This document shows positions 27,492-39,600 of a stretch of 64,000 bases of DNA, piece after piece; position 1 is the first letter of the stretch; every line of letters starts with the position of its first letter. The DNA lies in NCBI RefSeq assembly GCF_001021385.1, contig NZ_CP011773.1, forward strand, positions 5,642,001 through 5,706,000, written 5' to 3'. The stretch is from Mycobacterium sp. EPa45. Lineage in GTDB: Bacteria; Actinomycetota; Actinomycetes; Mycobacteriales; Mycobacteriaceae. The notes under the pieces were generated by a model that saw nothing but the letters and a program-made list of their open reading frames with translations, did no database searches and was not told where the DNA came from. Both the position numbers and the translations under genes were made by a program.

Positions 27492-28198
27492 GTGTACCTT
27501 GTGGACATCGACACGCCCTACCCCGACGCCTGGATCATCGTGCCGGCGTTCAACGAAGCGAAGGTCATCGCCGACGTCATCGCGGACCTGCGCCAAGTCT
27601 TCGACCATGTGGTGTGCGTCGACGACGGCAGCAACGACGACACCGCCGATATCGCTCTGCGCGCAGGCGCCCACGTGGTCCGCCATCCGGTGAACCTCGG
27701 TCAGGGCGCCGCCATTCAGACCGGGGTCGAATACGCCCGCAGCCAACCCGGCGCTGCGGTGTTCGTCACGTTCGACGCCGACGGGCAGCACCGCGTCAAG
27801 GACGTCCTGGTGATGATCGACCGCCTGGCCAAGGGCGACGTCGACGTCGTGATCGGCACCCGCTTCGCCGGCACGACCGTCAGCCAGACCCCGCCGCTGA
27901 AGCGGCTCATCCTTCGTGCGGCCGCCATGCTGAGCCCGAGCAGTCACCGGCTGCACCTGACCGACTCGCACAACGGGTTGCGGGTGTTCAACAAGACCGT
28001 GGCCGACAACCTCAACCTCACGATGAACGGCATGAGCCATGCGACCGAATTCATCACGTTGATCGTCGAAAACCATTGGCGGGTGGCCGAAGAGCCCGTC
28101 GAAATCCTCTACACCGAGTACTCGATGTCGAAGGGCCAGCCCCTGCTGAACGGGGTGAACATCGTCTTCGACGGTTTCCTGCGCGGAAGGATGCGCCG

Positions 28199-28202
<4 letters not shown>
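27492..28202 (+). CDS. ppgS: Polyprenyl-phosphate glycosyltransferase, PpgS type
   Basis: A 236-residue GT2 glycosyltransferase of the dolichol-phosphate-mannose-synthase class. It has WIIVPAFNEAKVIADVI at the N-terminus, VCVDDGSNDDT, and the DxD-containing FDADGQHRVKDVLVMID. No membrane helices are present. The M. tuberculosis orthologue Rv3631 (PpgS) transfers N-acetylgalactosamine to polyprenyl phosphate, the donor lipid for the galactosamine substituent on arabinogalactan. The GTG start is 16 bp after the flippase stop, and the 3' end overlaps the DUF2304 gene by ATGA. Confidence 0.88.
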
Positions 28203-31295
<3,093 letters not shown>

Positions 31296-31322
31296 CCCCA
31301 GCGGTGTGCCAAAGTGCTTTGT

Positions 31323-31691
31323 ATGTCTAACTTGCGCGAGGATGGTCTACGTGTCTTCCGGGAGATGCTGCCCGGCACCCTGCCCGATGGTGAGGTCGAC
31401 TTCGGCGGCGGCTTCGCCCCCGAACTGATGGACATCGGCGTCGAAAGCGTGTTCGGCCGGCTGTGGACTCGCGAGGGGCTCAGCCGCCGCGACCGCAGCC
31501 TGGTGACGTTGGGCATCCTGATCGCGCTGCGCGCCACCGAGGAGATGAACGCGCACTTCCGCATCGCCCGGCAGAACGGCCTGTCCGAGGACGAACTGGC
31601 CGAGGTGATCTACCACGCCAGCGGCTACGCGGGCTTCCCCGCGGCGGCCACCGCCCGCAATATCGCCGCAGAAGCGCTCGGCGGGGCGTGA
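31323..31691 (+). CDS. Carboxymuconolactone decarboxylase (AhpD-like) family protein
   Basis: A 122-residue all-helical protein with the family core SRRDRSLVTLGILIALRATEE and a GYAGFPAAATARN C-terminal segment. The AhpD CxxC redox motif is absent, so it belongs to the decarboxylase-like branch (4-carboxymuconolactone decarboxylase or relatives) rather than the peroxidase-partner branch. No other aromatic-degradation genes lie nearby, so the reaction is not known. ATG 31323 is the natural start, 27 bp after the membrane protein stop. Confidence 0.85.
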   Translation: MSNLREDGLRVFREMLPGTLPDGEVDFGGGFAPELMDIGVESVFGRLWTREGLSRRDRSLVTLGILIALRATEEMNAHFRIARQNGLSEDELAEVIYHASGYAGFPAAATARNIAAEALGGA

Positions 31692-31826
31692 CCGCCGGCG
31701 CTATGTCGTTTCGCGACCGCGTTTCGTTAACAGCTTCGCGTAGATTCACAGCGAACTAATTCAGAATTTTCTCCGCCCGGATACAGATAATCACCGATCC
31801 GGGTCGATTTCGCATTCTCTTGTCTT

Positions 31827-31910
31827 GTAACGGTTTAGGGCTACGCCCTAGAGGCAAGCCTCTCCCTGGGGTCGGGGAAACCGTTTACGCGACAGCGCGT
31901 AGCAAACGGA
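31827..31910 (+). promoter_or_regulatory. Structured leader with competing hairpins upstream of the small secreted protein
   Basis: Within the 256-bp gap, CGGTTT (31831-31836) can pair with AAACCG (31878-31883), enclosing two small hairpins (TAGGGC/GCCCTA at 31836-31850 and AGAGG/CCTCT at 31850-31863). Alternatively CCGTTT (31881-31886) pairs with AAACGG (31904-31909), stacked on ACGCG/CGCGT (31887-31900) with a 3-nt bulge. The two long pairings share bases 31881-31883, so they exclude each other. The ribosome-binding site AGGAGGT follows at 31934-31940. I do not recognise the element as a known riboswitch class. Confidence 0.5.
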
Positions 31911-31947
31911 TGTCAGTGAGTTGCAATCAGTGCAGGAGGTTCACGCA

Positions 31948-32397
31948 GTGGACATCAAGAAGATCGCGGCAGGTGCCGCAACCGCAGGTGTGCTTGGACT
32001 TGGCGGGCTTGGAGTCGGCGCGGGGCTGGCACAGGCAGATCCCCACGGGACGCCCCCGAATCCGGGGCACTCGGACAACGGGAGCGGAAACGGTCAGGGC
32101 CAGTGGCCCTCGACGATCACCGGGCCGGGCGTGAACGCCGGCACACCGGGCAACCCGCTGCCGCCGGGGCAGGGCTTCCTGCCGCCTCCGGGACATGGTG
32201 GACCGGCCCTGGAGGCCCGGATCACCTACCCCGACATTCCGGACTGGGTGACGATGCCGGTGCTTCCGCCGCTCGACATTCCGCAGCCGCCGTTGCCGGA
32301 CTGGGCAGTGAATCTCAACCTGCCGACCGTGTGGAATCCGGAGCTGAACGCCTGGGGCGTCTGGGACGCTTCGTCGAGCGTGTTCGTCCGGATCTGA
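31948..32397 (+). CDS. Small secreted Pro/Gly-rich mycobacterial protein
   Basis: A 149-residue exported protein. A signal peptide (hydrophobic Ala/Gly/Leu stretch at about residues 7-28, cleavage near AQADPHG) is followed by a Gly/Pro/Asn-rich low-complexity segment and a C-terminal part with Pro-rich DIPDWVTMPVLPPLDIPQPP and WNPELNAWGVWD. No cysteines or known domain. The GTG start at 31948 follows a perfect AGGAGGT at seven bases. A strong terminator follows at once. The leader has switch-like hairpins. Function unknown; surface or cell-wall association is likely from the signal peptide. Confidence 0.82.
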   Translation: MDIKKIAAGAATAGVLGLGGLGVGAGLAQADPHGTPPNPGHSDNGSGNGQGQWPSTITGPGVNAGTPGNPLPPGQGFLPPPGHGGPALEARITYPDIPDWVTMPVLPPLDIPQPPLPDWAVNLNLPTVWNPELNAWGVWDASSSVFVRI

Positions 32398-32410
32398 CGT
32401 AGACAAAGAG

Positions 32411-32443
32411 ACAGCCGCCTCACCCGATAGGTGAGGCGGCTGT
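32411..32443. terminator. Perfect 14-bp hairpin terminator
   Basis: ACAGCCGCCTCACC pairs fully with GGTGAGGCGGCTGT around a five-base loop; TTTCGTGT follows on the plus strand. It lies 13 bp after the small secreted protein gene and just past the 3' end of the opposing tRNA, so it can serve both strands. Confidence 0.9.
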
Positions 32444-32458
32444 TTCGTGTAGTGCTGG

Positions 32459-32531
32459 AGCCACCTAGGAGAATCGAACTCCTGACCTATTCATTACGAG
32501 TGAATCGCTCTACCGACTGAGCTAAGGTGGC
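32459..32531 (-). tRNA. tRNA-Thr (anticodon CGT)
   Basis: A 73-nt cloverleaf on the minus strand. The acceptor stem is GCCACCT/AGGTGGC, the D arm AGCTCAGTCGGTAGAGC, the anticodon loop CTCGTAA (anticodon CGT at 32498-32496, reading ACG), and the T arm AGGAGTTCGATTCTCCT. CCA is not encoded. It lies between a terminator and holB. Confidence 0.97.
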
Positions 32532-32559
32532 GCGGCCCGCCGAGGACCGAGCAGTGAGT

Positions 32560-33774
32560 CTACAGGTCCGAACGCAGCGCCTGACCCACGGTGGCCACCA
32601 TCGCATCGACCGCGAACTTGGGCTTGACGTTGATCGCCAACGCCTCCCGGCACTCGAGCACCGCCTCGATACAGCGCAGCAGCCGTTCCGGGGACGCATG
32701 CGCCGCCAGCGCCGCCACCCGCTCGGCCATATCGGGATGATTCGGTGCCACCGAGCCGGCGCCGTTGGCCACCAGCAGCGCATCCCGGAAGTACGTCGCC
32801 AGGTCGATCAGCGCACGATCCAGTGCGTCGCGCGAGGCGCGGGTCTGACGCGACTTCTGCCGTCGCTCGAGGTCCTTGATCGCACCCGCGGAACCCCGCA
32901 GTGTCCCAGCGGTGCCCTTACCGGTGCCGCCGGCGCCCAACGCGGTGCGCAGCTCATCCGCCTCGGCCTCGTCACGGCCGACGTTGACCGCCCGCGCCTC
33001 GGCCTCGGCGGTGGCGACGAGCTCCTCGGCGGCCGCATATGCCCGCGATGGGGTCGCGGCGTCGCGGGCCAGACCCAACGCGCGGGCTCGTCGTTCACGG
33101 GCATCGGGATCGGTGGCCAGCCGCCGGGCCCGCCCGACATGGCCACCACTGATCGACGCCGCCCACTGCGCCTCCTCTGCGGAGAGACCGTCGCTGTCCA
33201 TCAGCACCTGCGCGATCGCCGCGGCCGGCGGCGTCACCAGCGCCACGTGGCGGCACCGCGAACGCAGGGTGATCGCGATGTCCTCCGGATCCACCGACGG
33301 CGCACAGAGCAGGAACACCGTGGATGGGGGTGGTTCCTCCACCACCTTGAGCAGGGCGTTCGCCGCGCCCTCGGTCAGACGGTCCGCATCCTCGACCACC
33401 ACGACCTGCCAGCGGCCGGTGCTCGGCCGCCGGGACGCGATCTGGACGATCGCGCGCATCTCGTCGACTCCGATGGACAAACCCTCGGGAACGATCCGCC
33501 GGACATCGCCGTGCGTGCCGGCCATCGTCGTCGTGCAGGCCCGGCACTCCCCACACCCCGGCGTGCCCTCGGACGTGCATTGCAGGGCAGCCGCGAAGCA
33601 CTGCGCCGCGACCGAGCGGCCCGATCCCGGCGGGCCGGTGATCAGCCAGGCGTGTGTCATGGTCCCGGTGGCGGCCACATCGTGAGCGGAATCACCCCGC
33701 GCCGCCCATGCGGCGGCCACCAGCTCCGCTTCCACGGCGCTTTGGCCCACCAACCGTGTGAAAACTCCGGACAT
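32560..33774 (-). CDS. holB: DNA polymerase III delta' subunit
   Basis: Clamp-loader subunit that helps place the beta clamp on DNA. The AAA+ domain has the Walker A region ITGPPGSGRSVAAQ, four zinc-binding cysteines (CTSEGTPGCGECRAC), the Walker B VVVVEDADRLTEGAANALLK and sensor segment RSRCRHVALVTPP. It is the orthologue of Rv3644c. ATG 33774 (MSGVFTRLVGQ) matches the family N-terminus; the in-frame start at 33786 adds four residues. It is divergent from the adenylate cyclase gene by about 90 bp. Confidence 0.95.
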   Translation of the reverse strand: MSGVFTRLVGQSAVEAELVAAAWAARGDSAHDVAATGTMTHAWLITGPPGSGRSVAAQCFAAALQCTSEGTPGCGECRACTTTMAGTHGDVRRIVPEGLSIGVDEMRAIVQIASRRPSTGRWQVVVVEDADRLTEGAANALLKVVEEPPPSTVFLLCAPSVDPEDIAITLRSRCRHVALVTPPAAAIAQVLMDSDGLSAEEAQWAASISGGHVGRARRLATDPDARERRARALGLARDAATPSRAYAAAEELVATAEAEARAVNVGRDEAEADELRTALGAGGTGKGTAGTLRGSAGAIKDLERRQKSRQTRASRDALDRALIDLATYFRDALLVANGAGSVAPNHPDMAERVAALAAHASPERLLRCIEAVLECREALAINVKPKFAVDAMVATVGQALRSDL

Positions 33775-33855
33775 CGCCTCAGACACTAGTGCTCAGCAAC
33801 GACACAACCGCCGCCCACCGGGTTTTGAAGGTGCTGATCGGTCGCTCTGTACCGA

Positions 33856-33861
33856 TACGGT
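33856..33861 (+). promoter_or_regulatory. -10 box for the leaderless adenylate cyclase gene
   Basis: TACGGT ends six bases before the GTG at 33868, the spacing expected for transcription starting on the start codon. No -35 consensus is visible. Confidence 0.45.
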
Positions 33862-33867
33862 GGGACC

Positions 33868-35457
33868 GTGAGCACCGCGCAATTCAGCCCGGGGCGAATC
33901 AATGGATTCGTCCGGTGGGTCGCGCGCACGCCCTGGCCGGTGTTTTCCCTGGGCATGCTGCAGGCCGACATCATCGGTGCGCTGCTGGTGCTGGGCTTCC
34001 TGCGGTTCGGGTTGCCCCCGTCGGATCGGGTCATGCTGCAGGACCTGCCGACGCTGAACCTGGTCATCTTCCTGAGCTACCTGTTCATCTCGTTCGGGGT
34101 CGGTGCATTCGTCAGCCTCAAGCTGCTCGTTCCGGTGTTCCGCTGGCAACGCCGTGACGCGCTCCTGGCCGAGGACGACCCGGCCGTCACCGAACAGGCC
34201 CGGCTGCGGGCACTGCGGATGCCGGTGTATCGCTCGGTGATCAGCATGACGAACTGGGTGCTCGGCGCGGTGGTGTTCATCGCCGCCAGCTGGCCGGTGG
34301 CCAGCCATGCCGCACCCGTGCTGGCGGTGTCCACGCTGCTGGGCGCCACCGCCACCACGATCATCGGCTACCTGCAGTCCGAGCGGGTGTTGCGTCCGGT
34401 GGCGGTCGCGGCGCTGCGTGGCGGGGTTCCGGAGAAGTTCCACCGCCCGGGCGTCGTCCAACGACTGGTGCTGACCTGGCTGCTGTCCACCGGGGTGCCA
34501 CTGCTGGCGATCGTGCTGTCGGTCGTGGCCAGTAAGTTCTCGCTGCTGGCGGCCTCGGCCGACGCCCTGTTCACGCCGATCCTGCTGATGGCCGTGGCCG
34601 CGCTTGTGGTCGGGATGGCCGGCAACGTGCTGGCAGCGATGTCGATCGCGGACCCACTACGGCAGCTGCGCTGGGCGCTCGGCGAGGTCCAGCGCGGCAA
34701 CTACAACGCCCACATGCAGATCTACGACGCCAGCGAGCTCGGCCTGCTGCAGGCCGGCTTCAACGACATGGTCCGCGACTTGAGCGAACGCCAGCGGCTG
34801 CGCGACCTGTTCGGCCGCTACGTCGGCGAGGACGTCGCCAGGCGCGCTTTGGAGCGGGGCACCGAGCTCGGCGGCCAGGAGCGCGACGTCGCGGTGCTGT
34901 TCGTCGACCTGGTCGGGTCAACCCAGCTGGCCGCGTCGCGACCGCCCAGCGAGGTCGTCAGCATGCTCAACGAGTTCTTCCGGGTGGTCGTCGAGACGGT
35001 CAAGAAGCACGGCGGTTTCGTCAACAAGTTCCAGGGTGACGCGGCGCTGTGCATCTTCGGCGCGCCCATCGAACACCCCGACGCCTCCGGGGCGGCGCTG
35101 GCGGCTTCACGCGAACTGCACGACGAACTGGTCGGGGTGCTGGGCCAAACCGAATTCGGTATCGGGGTATCGGCCGGGCGCGCCATCGCCGGGCACATCG
35201 GCGCGCAGGCCCGCTTCGAGTACACCGTGATCGGCGACCCGGTCAACGAGGCCGCCCGGCTGACGGAGCTGGCCAAGCTGGAGAACGGCCACGTGCTGGC
35301 GTCGGCGATCGCGGTCAGCGGCGCCCTGGACGCCGAGGCGCTGTGCTGGAACGTCGGCGAGATCGTCGAGCTCCGCGGCCGCCGGGCACCGACGCAACTG
35401 GCCCGCCCGGTAAACCTTCTCCTGCCCAGCCAAACCAGCGAAATCGCTACTGGCTGA
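33868..35457 (+). CDS. Membrane adenylate cyclase with HAMP domain (Rv3645 type)
   Basis: A 529-residue class III cyclase making cAMP. The N-terminal half has six membrane helices, followed by a HAMP linker (about residues 254-310; ADPLRQLRWALGEVQRGNY) and the catalytic domain (about 335-520). Metal-binding Asp347 (VLFVDLVGST) and Asp391 (FQGDAALCIF) are present, as is the C-terminal ARFEYTVIGDPVNEAARL segment with the substrate and transition-state residues. It corresponds to Rv3645, a major cAMP source in M. tuberculosis. The cAMP receptor gene crp lies 23 kb downstream. Confidence 0.93.
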   Translation: MSTAQFSPGRINGFVRWVARTPWPVFSLGMLQADIIGALLVLGFLRFGLPPSDRVMLQDLPTLNLVIFLSYLFISFGVGAFVSLKLLVPVFRWQRRDALLAEDDPAVTEQARLRALRMPVYRSVISMTNWVLGAVVFIAASWPVASHAAPVLAVSTLLGATATTIIGYLQSERVLRPVAVAALRGGVPEKFHRPGVVQRLVLTWLLSTGVPLLAIVLSVVASKFSLLAASADALFTPILLMAVAALVVGMAGNVLAAMSIADPLRQLRWALGEVQRGNYNAHMQIYDASELGLLQAGFNDMVRDLSERQRLRDLFGRYVGEDVARRALERGTELGGQERDVAVLFVDLVGSTQLAASRPPSEVVSMLNEFFRVVVETVKKHGGFVNKFQGDAALCIFGAPIEHPDASGAALAASRELHDELVGVLGQTEFGIGVSAGRAIAGHIGAQARFEYTVIGDPVNEAARLTELAKLENGHVLASAIAVSGALDAEALCWNVGEIVELRGRRAPTQLARPVNLLLPSQTSEIATG

Positions 35458-35462
35458 GGCGG

Positions 35463-38255
35463 TTACGCCTTCTTCGCAGCCTTCTTGGCCGGTGCCTTGC
35501 GGGTGGTCTTCTTCGCGGCAGCCTTCTTCTTGACCGGACCCCGGGCGCGCCGGTCGGCGAGCAACTCCGAGGCCCGCGCGTCGGTGATGCTCATGACGTC
35601 GTCGCCCTTGCGCAGGCTCGCGTTCGTCTCACCGTCGGTGACGTAGGGGCCGAAGCGGCCGTCCTTGATCACCATCGGCTGGCCCGACGCCGGATCCGTG
35701 CCCAGCTCGCGCAGTGGCGGGGCCGCAGCGCCCTGCCGGCCACGGCGTTTGGGCTCGGCATAGATCTTCAGCGCCTCCTCGAGGGTGATCTCGAAGATCT
35801 GGTCCTCGGTGGCCAGCGAACGAGAGTCGGTGCCGCGCTTGAGATATGGCCCGTAGCGGCCGTTCTGCGCGGTGATCTCCTCGCCGTTCGCGGGATCCAC
35901 GCCGACCACCCGCGGCAGCGAGAGCAGCTTGAGCGCATCCTCGAGCGTGATGGTCTGCAGGTCCATCGACCGCAGCAGCGAACCGGTGCGGGGCTTGGGG
36001 CCGGTCGGCTTCTTGCCCTTCTTGGCGCCCACACCCGGGTCGTCGTCCGGCGGCGGCGGCAACACCTCGGTGACGTACGGCCCGTATCGCCCGTCCTTGG
36101 CGACGATTTCGTGCCCGGACTCCGGATCCACGCCGAGTACTCGGCCCTCTTGCGGTGTCGCAAACAGGGTTTCGGCCAGCTCGAGAGTCAGCTCGTCGGG
36201 CGTGATCTCGTCGCTGAGGTTGGCGCGCTGCGGCTTGGGTTCGCCGTCCTCACCGGTGATCATCCGCTCCAGGTACGGCCCGTTCTTGCCCACCCGGACC
36301 ACGATCGGCCGGCCTTCTTCATCATCAAAAAGCTTGATGGAGTTCACTTCTCGGGCGTCGATACCTTCGAGGTTGACACCCACCAGCTTCTTGAGGCCAC
36401 CGGCGCGGGCGATCGAGTCCGCCACCCCGTGTTCGCCGCCGAAGTAGAAGTTGGACAGCCAGTTGGTGCGCTGCTCCTGGCCGGTGGCGATCTCGTCGAG
36501 TTCGTCTTCCATCGCGGCGGTGAAGTCGTAGTCCACCAAGCGACCGAAGTGCTGCTCGAGCAGACCGGTCACCGCGAACGCCACCCAGGACGGCACCAGC
36601 GCGCTGCCCTTCTTGTGGACGTAGCCGCGGTCCTGGATCGTCTTGATGATCGAGGAATACGTTGAGGGACGGCCGATTCCGAGCTCTTCGAGCGCTTTGA
36701 TCAGCGATGCCTCGGTGTAGCGGGCCGGTGGGTTGGTGTTGTGCCCGTCGGCGGTCAGCCCGGTGGCGTCCACCCGCTGGCCCTGGCGCAGCTGCGGCAA
36801 GCGGCTTTCGGCGTCGTCGGCCTCACCGCCGGCCAGCTCGTCGACGGTCTCGACGTAGGCCTTGAGGAAGCCGGCGAAGGTGATGGTGCGGCCGCTGGCG
36901 GCGAAGGTGACCTCGCGTCCGTCGGAGGAGGTGCCGTTGATGCGCAGGCTCAGCGTGGTGCCGCGGGCGTCAGCCATCTGCGAGGCGACAGTGCGCTGCC
37001 AGATCAGCTCGTAGAGCCGGAACTCGTCGTTGTCCAGCTCGCGGTGCAGCGCCCCGGGGGTGGCGAACGTGTCACCGGCGGGCCGGATGGCCTCGTGCGC
37101 CTCCTGGGCGTTCTTGACCTTGCGGGTGTACTGCCGCGGCGACGGATGCACGTACTCGTCGCCGTAGAGCTGGCGGGCCTGATTGCGTGCGGCGTTGATG
37201 GCCGACTCCGACAACGTCGTCGAGTCGGTACGCATATAGGTGATGTAGCCGTTCTCATACAGCCGCTGCGCGATGCTCATCGTGCGCTCGGAGGAGAACC
37301 GCAGCTTGCGGCCCGCCTCCTGCTGCAGCGTGGACGTCATGAACGGCGGATACGGCTTCCGGGTGTAGGGCTTCTCCTCCACCGACGCCACCGACAGGCT
37401 GGAGCCCCGCAGTCCGGTGGCCAGCGAGCCGGCTGCGGCCTCGTCGAGCACGACAACCTCGTCAGGCTTGCGGACCACGCCGAGGGAGTCGAAGTCGCGT
37501 CCCGTGGCGACCCGCTTGCTGTCGACGTTGACCAGCCGGGCGGTGAACCGCGGCGGCGCGGCGTTCGGGTCCGAGACGCTGGCGTCGAGCTCGGCGATCA
37601 CGTCCCAGTAGGAAGCGCTTCGGAAAGCCATCCGGTCGCGTTCGCGCTGCACGATGATCCGGGTGGCCACGGACTGGACCCGGCCCGCCGACAGCTTCGG
37701 GGCGACCTTCTTCCACAGAACGGGGCTGACCTCGTAGCCGTAGAGGCGATCGAGGATGCGCCGGGTCTCCTGCGCGTCGACCAGATCGTTGTCCAGGTCG
37801 CGGGGGTTTTCGGCGGCCGCGCGGATGGCCGGCTCGGTGATCTCGTGGAAGACCATCCGCTTGACCGGCACGCGGGGCTTCAGGGTCTCCAGCAGGTGCC
37901 AGGCGATGGCCTCACCCTCGCGGTCACCGTCGGTGGCGAGATAGAGCTCGTCGACATCCTTGAGCAGGCCCTTGAGCTCGGTGACCGTGCTCTTCTTCTC
38001 GGGACTGATGATGTAGAGCGGCTCGAAGTTGTCCTCGACGTTGACGCCTAGCCGCGCCCACGGCTCCGTTTTGTACTTGGCGGGCACGTCGGCGGCGTTG
38101 CGCGGCAGGTCACGGATGTGGCCACGGGAAGACTCCACGATGTAGTTGGAGCCGAGGTAACCGGCGATTTTGCGCGCCTTTGTGGGCGACTCGACGATGA
38201 CGAGCCGCCGAACGTTGCCGTTCCGGTCACCGCTGCCGCGGTCGTCGTCAGCCAA
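35463..38255 (-). CDS. topA: DNA topoisomerase I
   Basis: Relaxes negative supercoils through a 5'-phosphotyrosine intermediate. The 930-residue protein has the TOPRIM domain (LVIVESPTKARKIAGYLG, LYLATDGDREGEAIAWHL), the active-site Tyr in GYITYMRTDSTTL, and a C-terminal region of repeated mycobacterial-type domains with motifs such as NGRYGPYLKRG, DGRFGPYVTDGE and KNGPYLER in place of zinc fingers. It ends in a Lys/Ala-rich basic tail. The start is TTG at 38255 (MADDDRG...), matching the family N-terminus; no better ATG or GTG lies nearby. Confidence 0.97.
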   Translation of the reverse strand: MADDDRGSGDRNGNVRRLVIVESPTKARKIAGYLGSNYIVESSRGHIRDLPRNAADVPAKYKTEPWARLGVNVEDNFEPLYIISPEKKSTVTELKGLLKDVDELYLATDGDREGEAIAWHLLETLKPRVPVKRMVFHEITEPAIRAAAENPRDLDNDLVDAQETRRILDRLYGYEVSPVLWKKVAPKLSAGRVQSVATRIIVQRERDRMAFRSASYWDVIAELDASVSDPNAAPPRFTARLVNVDSKRVATGRDFDSLGVVRKPDEVVVLDEAAAGSLATGLRGSSLSVASVEEKPYTRKPYPPFMTSTLQQEAGRKLRFSSERTMSIAQRLYENGYITYMRTDSTTLSESAINAARNQARQLYGDEYVHPSPRQYTRKVKNAQEAHEAIRPAGDTFATPGALHRELDNDEFRLYELIWQRTVASQMADARGTTLSLRINGTSSDGREVTFAASGRTITFAGFLKAYVETVDELAGGEADDAESRLPQLRQGQRVDATGLTADGHNTNPPARYTEASLIKALEELGIGRPSTYSSIIKTIQDRGYVHKKGSALVPSWVAFAVTGLLEQHFGRLVDYDFTAAMEDELDEIATGQEQRTNWLSNFYFGGEHGVADSIARAGGLKKLVGVNLEGIDAREVNSIKLFDDEEGRPIVVRVGKNGPYLERMITGEDGEPKPQRANLSDEITPDELTLELAETLFATPQEGRVLGVDPESGHEIVAKDGRYGPYVTEVLPPPPDDDPGVGAKKGKKPTGPKPRTGSLLRSMDLQTITLEDALKLLSLPRVVGVDPANGEEITAQNGRYGPYLKRGTDSRSLATEDQIFEITLEEALKIYAEPKRRGRQGAAAPPLRELGTDPASGQPMVIKDGRFGPYVTDGETNASLRKGDDVMSITDARASELLADRRARGPVKKKAAAKKTTRKAPAKKAAKKA

Positions 38256-38368
38256 CTGCCCTTACGCTCCACTTCTGTCTTTCCCTCAGGTACCCCCAAA
38301 CCCGCGGGCACCTGACAATTTCGCACCCCGGAGGTGTCAACGCAAACCGACCCCCGCAGGGGAATCTG

Positions 38369-38947
38369 TCAGATCCTGGGCCACGCTGACAACGCTTCCA
38401 TCTGATTGGGGGGTTCCCCCACGTTCTCTACCAGGCGTGATAGCCGTCGACGGCCGCTGATTCGCAGGGCCGGGCGAGCGCCTCGAGTGCCGATCAGAGT
38501 CGGTGCGATACCGACCCGCATCAACGCCGATGCCAGCGGCGAATGCGTATCGGGGGCGTGCGGGTCCAGTCCGAGCAGATAGCGGTCGGCCTCCGGGCTG
38601 CCGGCCGCCAGCGTCCAGGCGCGCAGTTCGCGAGCGCCGGGCAGCCATTGCGGCGGCACCGTCTTGACGGCTCCCCTGGTCCAGCTGGCGGCGATTCCGG
38701 CCAGCCGCGCGTCGACAGCGGTGCGCACCAGGGGGTTGTTCTCGTCTGTGCGGGTGATCTCGGCCTCGAGACCGGTCTCGCTGATCATCTCCGCCAGCGC
38801 CTCGGCCCGCCACAGATCATCGACCACTACCGACAATCTGGCCCCACCGCCGACGACGACCACCTGTCCGGTCGTCGCGAGCAACCCGGTGAGGTCGGCG
38901 ACCGCAGGCGGCACCGACTCAGCCGAGAAAAAGGACAGCTGGCTCAC
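38369..38947 (-). CDS. Conserved hypothetical protein, Rv3647c type
   Basis: A 192-residue protein with GTG start at 38947. It matches Rv3647c by position and length. It has a Val/Gly-rich segment TTGQVVVVGGGARLSVVVDD, then LAEMISETGLEAEITRTDEN and RAWTLAAGSPEADRYLLGLD. No signal peptide, membrane helix or recognised catalytic motif. It lies 113 bp upstream of topA on the same strand and could be cotranscribed with it, which would suggest a DNA-related role; that is speculation from position only. Confidence 0.8.
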   Translation of the reverse strand: MSQLSFFSAESVPPAVADLTGLLATTGQVVVVGGGARLSVVVDDLWRAEALAEMISETGLEAEITRTDENNPLVRTAVDARLAGIAASWTRGAVKTVPPQWLPGARELRAWTLAAGSPEADRYLLGLDPHAPDTHSPLASALMRVGIAPTLIGTRGARPALRISGRRRLSRLVENVGEPPNQMEALSAWPRI

Positions 38948-39106
38948 GAGTCGACAGTAAGGCAGTCGGAGACGTGCGGGACGCAGCCGAGCTTTCGGAC
39001 TGGCGCCGGGCGTGGCGGCCGCTGCGTGGGGCGGCCACCTACGAAAGCACCCCCGGCGAGACCCGTCACCGGGACGCTCGGGGGTGTTTCGTGATGTCGT
39101 TGTTGA

Positions 39107-39310
39107 TCAGATGGAGCGCACGCCAGTGGCCTGCGGTCCCTTGGGGCTCTGACCGACCTCGAACTCGACCCGTTGGTTCTCCTCAAGGGTGCGGAAGCCC
39201 GACCCCTGAATTTCCGTGTAGTGGACGAACACGTCGGCAGAGCCGTCCTCGGGTGCAATGAACCCGAAACCCTTCTCGGCGTTGAACCACTTCACAGTTC
39301 CCTGTGGCAT
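39107..39310 (-). CDS. cspA: Cold-shock protein CspA
   Basis: A 67-residue single-domain cold-shock protein that binds single-stranded RNA and DNA. RNP1 is [10 protein letters not shown] and RNP2 is VFVHYTEI. The ATG at 39310 begins [10 protein letters not shown], the invariant start of the family; a longer in-frame reading upstream is just leader. The 290 bp between this start and the divergent helicase gene probably includes a long 5' leader, as is usual for cold-shock genes. Confidence 0.97.
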   Translation of the reverse strand: MPQGTVKWFNAEKGFGFIAPEDGSADVFVHYTEIQGSGFRTLEENQRVEFEVGQSPKGPQATGVRSI

Positions 39311-39600
39311 CTTTCGTACTTTCCTTATCTTCCAACCGGGAGCGGCCGACCGAGTTTTCGGCAGACCGGGCCCGTTCCGACCGCCATCCTTCGTGGAGTC
39401 GTCGGAACTCACCCGACCTACAGACCCTCGCAGGAACCGCGATCGCAACGTCGATCCTGCGAGTGCTGACACACGAACACAGAAGCTGCGACCGCCCATA
39501 TCCAATCACGTCCAGAGCTCTTGCGACAGTCTCAGTGCTACTAACTGATGAACAATTCGATACAGGGCTGTGCATCGCTTTTAGAAAGGGCTGATTTCAA

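Noticed and set aside
36741..38051. 436-codon plus-strand frame opposite topA
   Set aside because: Antisense to conserved topoisomerase domains; no recognisable protein features.
39311..39505. Longer N-terminus for CspA
   Set aside because: Cold-shock proteins start at the [10 protein letters not shown] motif; the upstream frame is leader RNA.
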